The notes below the pieces were generated by a model, which saw nothing but the letters and a program-made list of their open reading frames with translations, was not told where the DNA came from and made no database searches. A stretch of DNA of 64,000 nt, from contig NC_089869.1 of NCBI RefSeq assembly GCF_036373705.1, positions 15,646,050 through 15,710,049 on the forward strand, given 5' to 3'. Each line of letters begins with the position of its first letter. Position 1 is the first letter of the stretch. Of the stretch, positions 51,868 to 64,000 are shown piece by piece. Both the position numbers and the translations under genes were made by a program. The stretch is from Amia ocellicauda (Eukaryota; Chordata; Actinopteri; Amiiformes; Amiidae).

Positions 51868-51877
51868 GTCACATGAC
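51868..51877. promoter_or_regulatory. M-box/E-box-like site (GTCACATGAC) in the comtd1 promoter
   Basis: GTCACATGAC lies 133-142 bases upstream of the exon 1 ATG, in a CpG-richer stretch (about 51785-51915) that looks like the promoter. It contains CACATGA, the reverse of the TCATGTG core bound by MITF/TFE proteins. Confidence 0.4.
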
Positions 51878-52265
51878 CTCGAATGTAACAAGGAACGACA
51901 CGAAAAGAGCCGCGTTCTCCGTTTTGCAAAGTTACAAATACTACACCCCTACGGATACACCAAGGCAACGCACATCACTGCATGTTTCACACTGTATACA
52001 CCTATATCCCAGTACCATATTTTAGTGAAATGCTAATATGCATTTTGACGTTTGTTTTCCTAACGCAAAATACGTATTATAAGCTGCAGTAAATAAAAAA
52101 GGCCTCGTAATCATATAGATATTGAACATTCTTCAATTTGTGCCGACAGTAAATTGCACTGTGCTTAAAGTAACCAGTTTTCTTGCACTCGTATGCCCTT
52201 TACTTCCCTTTAGTTAGATATTGTCATCTGCACATATGGTCAGGTAATTGAAAACAACGTCTTAC

Positions 52266-52290
52266 CATCTGAAGACAATTGTTGTGCCAT
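52266..52290 (-). CDS. comtd1: Candidate alternative first coding exon of comtd1
   Basis: The minus strand reads ATG GCA CAA CAA TTG TCT TCA GAT G, followed by GTAAG. The ATG has a strong context (AACATGGC). The exon ends in phase 1, exactly what comtd1 exon 2 (50973, beginning GA) requires, so splicing gives [17 protein letters not shown]. This would remove the N-terminal hydrophobic anchor. About 70 bases further upstream is a CAAAATGGCTGC-type element (about 52355) near a likely transcription start. It could instead be the first exon of another minus-strand transcript. Confidence 0.5.
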
Positions 52291-52394
52291 GTTGACCGGG
52301 TGCCCCAATGCATCTGTTGAACAGGCTCACTATACCAGCCTCCGTTTGTTTGTCTAAAATGGCTGCGGGAACGGAAGCAAAAAGTGCTGAATAA

Positions 52395-52427
52395 GATTTA
52401 TTTATTTATTTATTTATTTATTTATTT
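52395..52427. repeat. (TTTA)n microsatellite
   Basis: It is a short run of perfect TTTA repeats just upstream of the candidate alternative comtd1 promoter. Confidence 0.9.
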
Positions 52428-53592
52428 TTTCCAGCATTGATTCAGCATTTCGCTGCTAAATCACTGTACACTGAGTGGCGTGCTACACAAACTTGAGACA
52501 TTCAGGAAATGACCATTCAAACTGTATATGCTGATTGAAAACCTTTCTCCATATATATTGGAAGAAATTAAGCTTTTACAGCTAGCAGGTGAATGTCAAT
52601 ATACACCTTTGCCAGAACCCAACAGCTGTGAAACTGAATGCTTAGACATTAACTGATAAGGTTTGTTCACCATAGGAAAAGTAATGGTCACTATGATTGT
52701 GATCAATCAATCAATCAGTCAATCAATCAACCTATCTATCTATCTAATGTATAATCTATCTAATGTAAATTATTTTTAGCTCAGCAAAAATGTGACTAGA
52801 AAAGTCATACATTTCAAGAGAGAATGACATTGTAATGTCAAACTAGCAAATATTGTAGGGACTGTAAGACTCAGATAGAAATGTATCACTTAAAATACTA
52901 TGGAAAGCATTCTGGATGAACAAGGACAGTGTCTTGGAGAGAGAGAGAGAAAATAATACACAGAAAAGGGAACAGGACACTGACAGCAAAGGGGATAATG
53001 GGAAACAGTGTAACTCCCTGATCGCTATGGTGCTGCCCATATTGCTCTTCAGTCTGCTGGACAAACATATGTCGAACACCAGACAACAACTTTAAAAACA
53101 TCTGAAGATTCTGCAAGATCTGTTGAAATATTTAAGTCATGGTGTGTGCAGATGTTTTGTACTGCAGCATTTCAAATGGATTCTCTCAGAAGACTTAGGC
53201 AGAATAAAAGTGGAAAATATATTATGGCAGTAATTTTTAGTGTAGGGTTTGGCAGTTTTTAATTGAGACATGGAATGCATCTATCAAAACCTAGGTAAGG
53301 ATTTATATTTTGCAGAAAACAAACCAATATTTGCAAACAAAAACCATAAGTCAAACTGTCATTCCAAGTTAATTAAGTGGTAACAAATATATGTAATGCA
53401 AACCTGTTGCCTTAACATACTTCAAACACATATTAAATGCATTTCACTGTTTTTAATGCTATACTGCCCTCTGCTGGATATTTACTAAATTACTGGTTTG
53501 ATTTCAATGTGATGTAATACAGTTAATGCAGTGAACAGAAAATCTAGAAACTAATCATTTTTAGATAAATTAATATACTAAGTGGTATTGTT
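52428..53592. other. Intergenic DNA with simple repeats
   Basis: An AATC/TATC tetranucleotide tract lies at about 52702-52763 and a GA tract near 52936-52950. No gene is supported. Confidence 0.5.
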
Positions 53593-53850
53593 TTAATGTA
53601 CATCACAAAGATGTATAAATTTTTCCTTTAGTATTTGTCTATACTTTGCTCCATCAATTGTTCCTTCAGTCCTACCAAGCTTTCCAGTCCCTACTGAGGA
53701 GAAGCATCCCCATAGCATGATGCTGCCCCCACCAGGCTTGACTGTAGTGATGGTGTTGACTGGGTGATCTCCTGTGTTGGGTCTATGACAAACATAACGC
53801 TTGGCATTTAGACCTAAAAGTTCCAATCTGGTCTTGTGTGACCACAACAC
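53593..53850 (-). pseudogene. Tc1-type transposase fragment
   Basis: The minus-strand frame gives an 85-residue open piece with the central Tc1 transposase signatures LLGLNAKRYVCHRPNTGDHP and VKPGGGSIMLWGCFSSVGTG. The start and catalytic C-terminal region are not in this frame. Sequence to the right, up to about 54520, looks like further decayed DNA-transposon sequence (motif CTCAGTTTGGAGGGGCAGCC). Confidence 0.8.
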
Positions 53851-54469
53851 CCTTCACCACATATTTGCAAGATCACTCAGGTGCTGTGAGATGGCTTATT
53901 TTTAGAAATGTCTTCTTTCCACCCTGCCAGTTTTGTGAAGTATTCTGGATATTGTTGACTGATGCACATTTTTCCCATCTCAGTCATTGAACTCTGTAAG
54001 CTCTTTCAAAATTGTCATTGGCCTCACAGTGGCAGCCCCCCAGTTTGCTCAGTTTGGAGGGGCAGCCTAATCTATGCAGTGCCTGGGTGCTAAAATGCAC
54101 CTCCCACTTCTTGAAGATTAAGCAGACTGTGCTCACAGGGATATTCAGAGACTTCAGCATTTGTTTTCAGTGTTGTTATTCTGAAATCATGAGAACCACT
54201 ATTATTACACACAGATAGAGGCCATTCAAACTAATTGTGTGTCTCATTAAAGTCATGTTGTGCACCTGAATTAATTTAGGTTTGCCACAGCAAAGGGTTT
54301 TAATATTTTTGCAATCATGACTTTTCCATTTTTATTTCATATTAATTCTCTATTTACGTATTTCTCTTTGTTTTTGCTTTGAATATGTAGAGTAAGTTGT
54401 GTATTTAACACATATAAATTCCTACTTCAATGAATCACGACTTCAAGCTTTAAAGCAACAAACTGTCAG

Positions 54470-54523
54470 AGGGTCTGAATACTTCTGAATGTGTACAGCG
54501 CTTTGCAGAAGTATTCAGACCCT
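54470..54523. repeat. Perfect 18-bp inverted repeat of transposon-end type
   Basis: AGGGTCTGAATACTTCTG (54470-54487) is perfectly inverted at 54506-54523, with an 18-base spacer. The sequence GTATTCAGACCCTT resembles a common fish Tc1 terminus, so this may be two element ends lying head to head. Confidence 0.75.
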
Positions 54524-57500
54524 TCCCTTTTTCATAGCACTTTATATATAATGTGTGTGTAATATAATTATAGCTATATGCAGCCATAAAGCTAGAGCTA
54601 TAGCTATAGAATTCTATTCTAAAACGTATTTGTTTATACATTTCTTGCTTTGAGGCTTTGGGATAATTTGTGTACTTGCATTGTAATAGATGGATGAAAA
54701 CAAGAATGGCGAGGTGCATCTCGGTGGAAGACACTTCTTTTGTTAATTTCATATTAAACATGCACAGATGAAAAAATATCCCCTGTGCACAAGTGTGCCA
54801 TCAATTAAATGAGTCATGACTCGAGGTATCTTTGAAAAACTAATTTATACTAGGCCTGATCATTAGAAATAATGCCTTAAACAGAATGCACAGTTAAGGC
54901 CTTCTTACTAAGAGTATAAAGCTGCGTCTTCACATCCGCTCTCCTAACAGCTTTGGGCTTCTTATGTGACACTAATTGTTTTTGCTATTTGTGCCTAGTA
55001 CCTACTGTTCTCTAGCACATTTTATAGACAGGGCCCAGTCCCAGAGCTACTTCTTGTGTCTGTTAAGAAAGAAAAAGATGTATCTTGCCATCTGTAAAAA
55101 GCACTCATCTCTTCCTCTTCCCAGCTCTCATTTTCCTTTGCTTGTTTTTATGTTCCTGGAGGCTGTCACCATGTCACATTAATACACAGTCAAAGCAATG
55201 CTCAAAGGTTTCTGCTGCAGTGCAAAAGTTTGACTTTTTGTATACATTTTTTTATAAAACTACCTGTTTATCTAAAATTAAGTAATTTAAAAGTTAATTG
55301 ACGGTTACCTATTCGCTCATTTATTTTTTACATTTTGTTTATGGAAGTAAAGACAGGCATGGCTTACACTGACTCTGAAAACCATAAATGCCTTGTAATA
55401 ATCATACCAGTAGTCTTCTCTAATGATCCACTTTATGGGCAACATTGCTGTCTTTAAATTCACTGTTGATCAGAAAAGGTTCTTCAGTCAATTTAATACT
55501 GTACCAACCAAGAAAAGTACACTAGCTTGGTATGGTTACAGTAAGCAACAATTAAAATGTTCTCTCATCGTTCTTCAACAACTCAGTGAGATTGAAATAC
55601 CTATGTCCAGTTTGTACCTTTTAATCATAAAGCAAAATTACCATGTTTTTATTAATTGACTAGTAAATGTGGCCATTACAATCCTGTAAGCTTTAATACG
55701 TTTTTATTACTGAACTAGCAGTTTTGTTTTTGTTGCAATGCTATGATTATTATTTCCCTGTTGTATCTGTTTTTTTGCAGCAGTGACATACTATGTATTT
55801 GTAAAATATGGGGTGCAATCTGCTCTTGCAATATAGTAATTCAGATAGAGGAAGGGTATCTGTGTGTGTGACAGACGAAATATAAGGCACATACATTATT
55901 TTGGAGAATGCTACCTATAAAAGGTGGATACTTTACAATTGGGTATTGATTTGACATTAAGAAATAAATACAACATATTTGACATAATCAGCAGAACATC
56001 TGATTTGTACAATATGCATGAAAGCTTAAACATCTGAAAATGTCTGAACATGTAGGCCTACAGAATGTGGTACAGGATTTTTACAGTAAGTGGCAGTATT
56101 GTCTAAGAAATAGAGCATTTCTTTCACACGTGTTTGCCATTGGAAATGGGCAGGTATCTGTTTTATGCAACAGTGGCACTATCATATGATGGTGATATGA
56201 AATGATATGATAGTCCATCATATTATAATCACACACATATACACAAAATAAATGTATTTGTATACAGTGCTAACATGCCATCTTGGAGAGTTGTACAGCA
56301 CTGAAAAGAATGAGAAACTCCAATTACAGTTAGTCACAACTATACAGTATACCTTTATATGTGTTACATGTTGTATCTCTGTTTTGTGAAGAAAACAACA
56401 CTCCTAATAGGAGATTAGTGTTCGCTAATCAATTAATGATGTTGCCCATTGTTGTAACATTGTAAAGACATCAGACAGATACTATACTATTATAACCCAT
56501 GCTCACATGTATCATATATTAATTTACATGTCTGGACACATATCAAAATGCTGAAATGACATGAAGACCTTAGGGTGAAATGCTTATCTTTTTATCAGAA
56601 AACATATGACCAGTATATCCAAATTGCTTTATCAACTTGCATCTATGAAAAACTTAATTAAATCAATTAACTGTTTTATATTAGTAATTAATAATGACAA
56701 GTTTTGTTTTTACTTTTACATGTAAGGACATATAAACACATCTCCCAAGTCAGAACTTTGCAACCCTGCCTGGTTTTACTGATTAATCTGTTAAAACATT
56801 TTTGATCTTCTGTGCAGTAGTCTTGCAAACACCCCTTATAAGTCTAAATACCAGTTTACGCAGTCAGAAGAGTCTGGACAGATATATTCTAAGTGATGCT
56901 AATTATTCTGGAATGAAGTATTGAGGGCGAGGGAGTGATGATTGATATTATATTCGGATTTGTGTAATACATTGGGAAGGTCTTGATTTTTCCAACAAGT
57001 GACTAGTCAGGTCTTATTAGATGACGAATGATTGCATTTCTCTAGTAAGAAACTTGACACTGAATTGTATTAACTGATTAGCTGTGCTCTGGTGTTGTTC
57101 TGTGGGAACATTTTATCTAGGTTCGAAACTTCATATTTGGCTGTGGCTTTCCAAACTTTAACTTAACTGATACTTTTTAATGAATTGAAATGTATGTTAC
57201 ATGGACAATGGAGTGATGAGAGGTAGTGGTGTCTTAGTAATTTGGGGGGTAACACACTGGAAAAGGAATAATGTATAAATCATGAAGTATGTTATAAAAA
57301 CAACAACAGAATTTCAGTCAGGTAAGCTCTTGGGTTTTCAATTTCCTTTTTAACCTATCATAATACAGCACAGCATAATGTATGTGTTTAGCATAATTCG
57401 TTATTCTGCTTCTGTTTGAGTGCGTACTGCTGCGGTGCCGAAATTATTTGGTGACATCAAATCATAACTGAGCGACAGGCACAGAGGAGGTTTGACTTTC

Positions 57501-59697
57501 AAATCACTTAGACATTTTTTTTGTTAACTTTGTATGCAAATAAATACAAATTTCAATTTTATGGAATCATGCATACCATGACAGTACTCAAACATCAAAT
57601 AAGGTGCTGGAGGGCAATCTTGATGTTGTGAAACCATTAATATGATAGGCACTGACACCTTTTACAAAGTGCAAAAGACAAATGCCATTTCTTCAAAAAC
57701 AATTACTGAATCTATGGGTTGGAACCAATGAATCCCCTGGCTTTTAATCCCTTGACTGGCACTGCCTTCCTGTACTTTAGATTCTAGACATCAATTGCTC
57801 ATGACACCTAGGATGCGATATCAGTCACAGACTACAGTTATATACGGTGTCTAAATCCTGAAATTCCCTTCAATATCATCAAAGTCTTCTAAATATAGGT
57901 CTCCTATAAGCATCCATATTTTATTGGTGAAAAATAGAAATTTACCGTTAACTGTGCTTCATGCTTTTTGGATCACAAATTGTATGGCTGTCTAGACTGA
58001 GACAGGAATATATCCTTTTTGTGTGTTAAACATATTTTAGTGTGCATATCTGTAGTGAGGGCCAGGATTTTTTTGGTCACGATTTTCCAATCCACTATTT
58101 CACAATCAGTGATATTAATTGTATTATCAGACACAAATCCTGTTTCTTTTTAAAAAGATGCACACCAGATGCATTATATAGATAGAGAGTTGAAAGACAA
58201 AATAGTAACAAGGTTTCAGTTCAACCTTATTTAATACAATTCTGTTTATTGTTGAATGGATTGGCAGGAATCCGTTAATCAGTATCTCCAATAATATGCA
58301 TTGTTTAATCATTGGGAGACTAAATCTTTAGATAGAAAATGGAAACTTGTGAAAGGCTGTGTGGATTGTATAGGTGGTGATGTGTATTTAACAACAGACT
58401 ATTATGCAGTGCAAGATTGTGTAAACTGTAGATCAACTGCATGCTATAAAGCAAAACCATTAATCTATTATGGCAAGTTCACCTACTTCATTGAGTATAT
58501 AGCAAGCAATAAGCTCCAGTAAAGTACATGAAGATTTTCTACTGGCTGTACATGTACTGCAAGAAAAATAATGAGATGTGTCATATCTTCAAAGAAGTGG
58601 AGGTCAAAAAGTAATTTTGCATTAAGCATGTACTATTAGAAATGGAGTGCATTTGAAGGTAATCCATTTAGAAAAAGATTATTTACTTTCATGCTTTAAA
58701 CACACATGCATAAGGTGAATTGTATTGGCACAATTATTTCAGAAAGTCTAACATTAATCTATCCTAACATTACACCATCCTTGGCAAACCCAATATTGTT
58801 TGTCATAAAACTGATAATTTAAAATTATTACTGTTGCTTGATAATATAGGGAGCTCACTAAAGCTATAATCAGTTTACATCATTCGGTTTTGTTGGATGT
58901 ACCGAGTTATTGGCACAAGACATTGACAGCTTCTGAAGAGTAATGTCAGTGAAAGCTGATTAGTGTTGTATAAATGGTATTGAAATTCTGATGCTAGGTG
59001 CTCTTCTCTTATCTGCTGCTCGTACTCTTCATAATACAGAGTGTTCAGTCAATATTTTCTCAAATTATATTCCGATTTTTATTTACTTGTTTATTTATTT
59101 ACCGATGTATTTACTTGTGACACAATAAACCAATACATACTGTATTTACCAAATTAAAGACATCAGTAGTTTAAAGTGTGAAAGAGTGTAGCATATGTAG
59201 GGAGATCTTGATAATAACAATAACAGTAACAACAAAAAACTCTTTGCTATTTTTAGGCTGCAACATAATTAATAGGAACAGAATGTGATTGTATGTATAT
59301 TGTCAACAATTTTATACTCTGGTATAATAAGCAACAAGAAAATTCTTACCAAACCTGTATGTCTGGTTTCTTTGATGTATATGTATGATACAATATAAAA
59401 ACTCATGGCTTCTTTAAGAATACTGAAATACAGCTAATCTTCCACGAAACCCACAATGAATTTTATTGATGTGACTGTTGATTCTAAACCCTTCAGTCAT
59501 GATATTTTTATAAGCCGTTGGGAACAACAAGTCAGTCAGCTGACAGGTGTTAGCACTGTGAATAAAAAATTGAACACTCATAAGAACATATCTGGTTTTG
59601 CTTTCAGATATTTTCTTTTAAACAAGATATACTGTACACTTGTATAGTTAAGTATGCACTATGCAATATATAGCTGGAGGTTTTACAGGAACTGTAA
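54524..59697. other. AT-rich intergenic DNA
   Basis: I find no gene, RNA gene or convincing repeat family in this stretch. The short open frames here show neither conserved motifs nor consistent splice sites. Confidence 0.4.
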
Positions 59698-59724
59698 ACA
59701 CCACCGTGCCCTGTGTCAAATATG

Positions 59725-59877
59725 ATGAGCCTTGATAGTTGTAATCCATACCCTGAAACTACTCCTCCCTTATTATTTCCAAAGAGGCCCCGGAGCTCCG
59801 TGTCTGAATCCTCCAAACACAGCAGGAGTAGAAATCCCATTTTGGAAAGCATTGATTATTCTGGCGTGAGCATGCTA
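59725..59877 (+). other. Weak candidate coding exon
   Basis: An open frame starting MMSLDSCNPYPETTPP, with a basic Ser-rich middle (KRPRSSVSESSKHSRSR), ends at GCTAG/GTATGA, a possible donor. Its composition is less AT-driven than the surroundings. There is no good acceptor in frame, so it would have to be a first exon. I do not recognise the protein. Confidence 0.2.
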
Positions 59878-60887
59878 GGTATGATTTCTTCTGTGTTTGT
59901 GAAAATGATTTGTGTATGATATGTAAAGCACATCCAAAAAAAAAAATGGGGATAAACACGCACACCTGGGAAATCATATGATGAATCTGTTTGGCCACGC
60001 AGGAAAGCTGTAGATATCCAAAACGAAGTAGGTTCCTAACCTGACTGCTGAACCCAGGCCATTTCTGTGTTCCACCAGTCAGCCCCACTGCCTTTATTTT
60101 AGCTGATGAATGGCTGGCTGACTTCTCTGACACCCACCCTCTAGGTTGAAGTAAATCCCAAAAGACCTAGACTGCCTGCAGCCCCAGGTTCAAGACAAAC
60201 TTAAGACAGTCAGAGAGAGTGTAGGCCCCTTCCTTCCGGGACTTCTCCGTGCAGCTGTCCAACGGTGGAGAGCATGCCTCAGGCATACACTTCACTCAGT
60301 AGAGACCCTATCAGACAAATATTACAGTAATCCAAAGGTAATACATTAGCCCATATATCAAGGGACTCCTGTTTGTGATAAATACCTCTACTGCTTTTAT
60401 GCCTTTGCCAGTTGCTGGAAATTGCATCAACCATACTGCTAACCTATCATTTATCTCATTAGTGTTTCATCTGGAAGTTATGCATGCAGTATTTTATCTT
60501 AATCACACTGCCCAGAGGATTGTTCCTGTGTTTCTTTTGTTTTCTATTTTCAAGGTGATTTTGTTGGTGTTTGAATAAAAATAATAGAAAAAGCCATCAC
60601 AGCATACAGCTTGGACACTGTTATGACTGCACTAAATATGTACTACGGTATATAGAAAAGGAAAATGCACTGCAATTTAAATGGAATGCTTATATAAAAT
60701 GATAAGAATCCTTCTATTTTCCTTGACAGAATAGTGAGGTTTCGCAAACCAAACCTGTTTAGTCTTTTTGCATGCATATCCCAAATGAAAACTATTTATT
60801 TTTCAATATGATTTTATAGAATAAGGACCCACAATCTCAAAATATGTATTAAAAAATCTCTATTGAATCTAGATGTATACTTACATT

Positions 60888-60889
<2 letters not shown>

Positions 60890-60944
<55 letters not shown>

Positions 60945-60980
60945 GTATATACATACATACATACATATATATGTATGTAT
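60890..60980. repeat. (TA)n and (TATG/TACA)n microsatellite
   Basis: A long alternating TA tract is broken by GTATA and ACATAC variants. It forms chance open frames on the minus strand. Confidence 0.92.
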
Positions 60981-63900
60981 AAAAATATTTTACTTGAAAA
61001 TTATACAATGTATGTCAATATAATATAGCATGTTTTTAATTTGTTCCCCTACAATGCATCAGTTTGTTTAGGAAAAAAGTAGATTAATCCAAAATATAAA
61101 TACTATGGGATGTATGTTACTCTGTATAGATGTATAGACAAATTGCAAACACTGGGATTTTTTCCAGTAGTGTTTAAAAGCTTATCCAGGGTCACGTCCA
61201 AATATATCGGCTGCAGTTTATTTCTTCGATGAGTGGGAAGCCAAAATGGAACACTTGAATATGTTTTTTTTTAGTATACAGAAAACTGCAGAGTTATGTA
61301 AAAGGAGCTGGACTTAATTTATGAAGGGACTGATCAACGCAAAGGGAATGCAGATAACAACTACTGGTCAGACACATTTGTTGCACCAGAAATAGAAAAG
61401 TAAATATTGTAACTATTGTAAGTAAGTGTTGAATTCAGTAAGACTGTATCCAAAGTACTTGTCGTGGCAGACCAAGGATGGCAGACTACAAACCTGAAGC
61501 GTATTACAAAAAAAATATGTATTTTTCTGTACATGTGCCATCCTCCTTAAAGAATGCAAGAGTAGATGTTAACTAAACGTGTTAATCAAAATGTTAGGAT
61601 TTTAAATAGAAGTTGTGGATTGCACCATGAGGAGTATTTCAGATGAATCTACAAGTGTATATGTATATATTTATTCTGAGGAGCTATGAAATAAAAGAAA
61701 AACACATCGAAATAGAAAGAAAGAAAGACTAAAGGAATGTAAAACACATGTGGTGTGCAGCATATGCAAGCTGCACTAGACAATTTGATTTTTTTAACTG
61801 CCATCTTAAAATACATCAAGATGTAGGCTTTATTTTAAACTCAGCTGCAAAATGTGCATCTGTCAGTTTCTTCCATTTTGTATTCACAACTCCTCACCAG
61901 GAGTTTTAGTTTGGCAGCAGTCTTTCAGCAAGATTGACAAGTAAGTAGACAATATGATGGCATCAAAAAGTGCCAGATGACAGGTCTGCTTGGCAGCCCT
62001 GTTCGACCTAAATACATTTCTTGTTCCTGGCATAATTTAATCTGGAAAAAGGAAGACAAAATGCCCTGATGAAACTGTGAACTGAAATTGCATATAACAT
62101 TAACATGAATCCGATTTACTTTGTACATCATTATCATGTATATTTTTAATCTGAAAGTTGTTTGCAGTAATTGTGTTCTGATATGTATGCAAAACTATTG
62201 TTGATAGTTTTCAGACTTTCCTTTACTACTATGAAAAATGATAGGTGTTTTTTGTTTTGTTTTTTTACTGCTCAGAGACCCCTTCCTTCTCTAAGTGGCA
62301 TCCTAGATGAAATCCAAATAACAAAACAAACAAACAAACAAACAAACAACAAACAAGAAGTAGAATTTCCCTTCAACACAGTATGAGAAAACCAAATAAG
62401 TCACTGTGAAGTAGAAAAAATTGGGCTATTTTTTGCAAATATAAAAAAATATATATTTAGTTGTAGTTGTAGCAGCTTAAGTTATACTTTGCTTGCCACA
62501 GACTTTGTCTGTCTTTAAATGGTGTAGATTTGTGATAATGATTTTAGATATTGGCTTTTTAATAAATTGCTACTCTATGGCATAGTGCATTGTACTTGGT
62601 TAACTATTGTCAGTATGCAGCAGCACCATTGAAATGTGAGGAATTTGAATTGGAAAATAAGTGTTAATTCAATACTGAGGAGTATGAATGCAGTGGTTCA
62701 TTCTGCTTGATTGTTGAGGACAAGCTGCTCGTTTTACTGCTTGAAATTATTGCTCCATTAAATGATGTCATGGTGTAAAGACTTCGGACTCAAACAAAGT
62801 AAGTTCTGGCATGCTTTACAAATCTAATACATTTTCATTAATGTTATGTTATGTGTTGAAATTTATAGCTCTTACTTTCCTCACAAATCCTGCTGTGTTG
62901 TTGGCCCTTGCCAGCCATGTGCCTTTCCTTCATCTTTTTTCCAAATCTAATTTAATTTCTTCAGAAATCACGACGGCCTCATGAATAGAATAACGAAAAA
63001 TAGCACAATATTAATAGTGCAAGGATTGTTCCGTGTAACCCATTTTGTAACAACTAAGTATGAATCACTCGGTTACAGCTGTGGCTGTGTGTGACTACTC
63101 AGGTTGAAAGCAGGAAGCAACTGAAACATGTACATGCTCATTGTACTTAATTCTTTCAAAATATATCCCTTCCAACAAATGTTTTGTATGTAGAGACTAA
63201 CCAGTACCAGAAATAAATGTCTAGTGTATGGCATTGACAAGGAAGAAAAACACAAAACTAGTTCCCTAGTCTATACACAGACATTTGAAATAAAACTTGG
63301 ACACTGGAGAACCATCTTTCTCCCCTTCTCTCCTACAATTACAACAATGTTGTAACTGTGGGTATATAAAACATGCAGGAGTAGCAAGTCACATGAAAGA
63401 CAGGTTTTTTGCACTTTAAAAAACTATTTTATTGAAGTGTATTAATCCAAACTGACAACAATTCTAGTAGTCTTTTATTAACTACAGCTACAGTAGTTTT
63501 ACAGCAGAGCAATGCGTCTTTTAAAATGCTCTCCTAAATTTGTAATGTAATGGGTGCCCATATCAGTGTGAGACATGGTTAAATGACAGGTCCTCTGCCT
63601 TTTTTAAATCTTCTGAAAAGGAAACATATGCAGCTATGTATCACAGTACCTCCTTCAGCCATTGCTATATTGCCCCAGCTACAATAGCTCTTTTCAATAG
63701 ACTCTTTTCAAAATTATAATTGTATTTAATTTCCAACATGGCATTGGAAATGAGTGTAAACGAGCAGTTTAAGCATTTTCTTCATAGCAACTCTTGGCAA
63801 TAAAACTGACCATGTTTCAATAATTCTTACTTGGAATTATCAGCACCTTTTAGAATGAACTGGAGTTGCTGCCCAATTTAGTTGACCATTTTCAATGTTT

Positions 63901-64000
63901 ATTTTTCTGTTGTTGTTTTTTAATCAATACACAGGAAGCACTAATGCAAACAAGAGGATGCAGCAATTATTCTTTCCTTTCAATATAGAACATGTTCAGG
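60981..64000. other. Intergenic DNA to the window end
   Basis: An (AAAC)n tract lies at about 62321-62355. A CAATAAAAT on the minus strand near 63430 could be the poly(A) signal of a minus-strand gene whose body lies right of the window. Nothing else is recognisable. Confidence 0.3.

Overview
This window reads as the nuclear genome of a ray-finned fish. The evidence is intron-containing vertebrate genes (an intermediate-filament family, IFIT antiviral genes, COMTD1), Tc1-type transposons, a CR1-like LINE and AT-rich intergenic DNA with many microsatellites. I do not assign a species.

The left two thirds (about 1-40,280) is a tandem, segmentally duplicated array. Its ancestral unit is a plus-strand type IV intermediate-filament gene of neurofilament-M/H type, followed tail to tail by a minus-strand IFIT gene. 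Three filament copies are visible. Copy A (1-5948) enters the window inside its giant repeat-coding last exon. Copy B (18.4-22.7 kb) lost its promoter and start codon in a 191-bp deletion and has an 8-bp frameshift after the rod. Copy C (28.5-34.3 kb) has a TATA box, start codon, rod and tail, but an in-frame TAA late in the tail. The tail is a tandem array of 173- or 182-residue units carrying about four S-P-X-K phosphorylation-type motifs each. There are at least 10 full units in A, 1 in B and 4 in C, and in A they form a 1611-bp three-unit higher-order repeat. All three copies end at a shared TAG that is followed in frame by 26 more open codons.

Two IFIT genes are intact (8.1-9.9 kb and 36.5-38.2 kb) and have the classical structure of a first exon holding only ATG-AG. 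A third IFIT survives as a roughly 0.1-kb shard at 27.6 kb. An extra IFIT first exon without a gene lies at 13.1 kb.

Mobile elements mark the array. There is a 360-bp solo LTR with both empty sites preserved in the paralogous units, a 5'-truncated CR1-like LINE, and a broken Tc1 nested inside a second terminal-inverted-repeat element. A full-length Tc1 with an intact 346-codon transposase and perfect 28-bp ends lies at 41.7-43.0 kb, and a Tc1-derived foldback element at 44.0-44.6 kb.

From 46.9 to 52.3 kb a complete seven-exon comtd1 gene lies on the minus strand. An upstream phase-compatible alternative first exon would replace its membrane anchor, and its promoter contains an M-box-like E-box. 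From about 52.4 kb to the end I find only decayed transposon sequence, microsatellites and one weak exon candidate.
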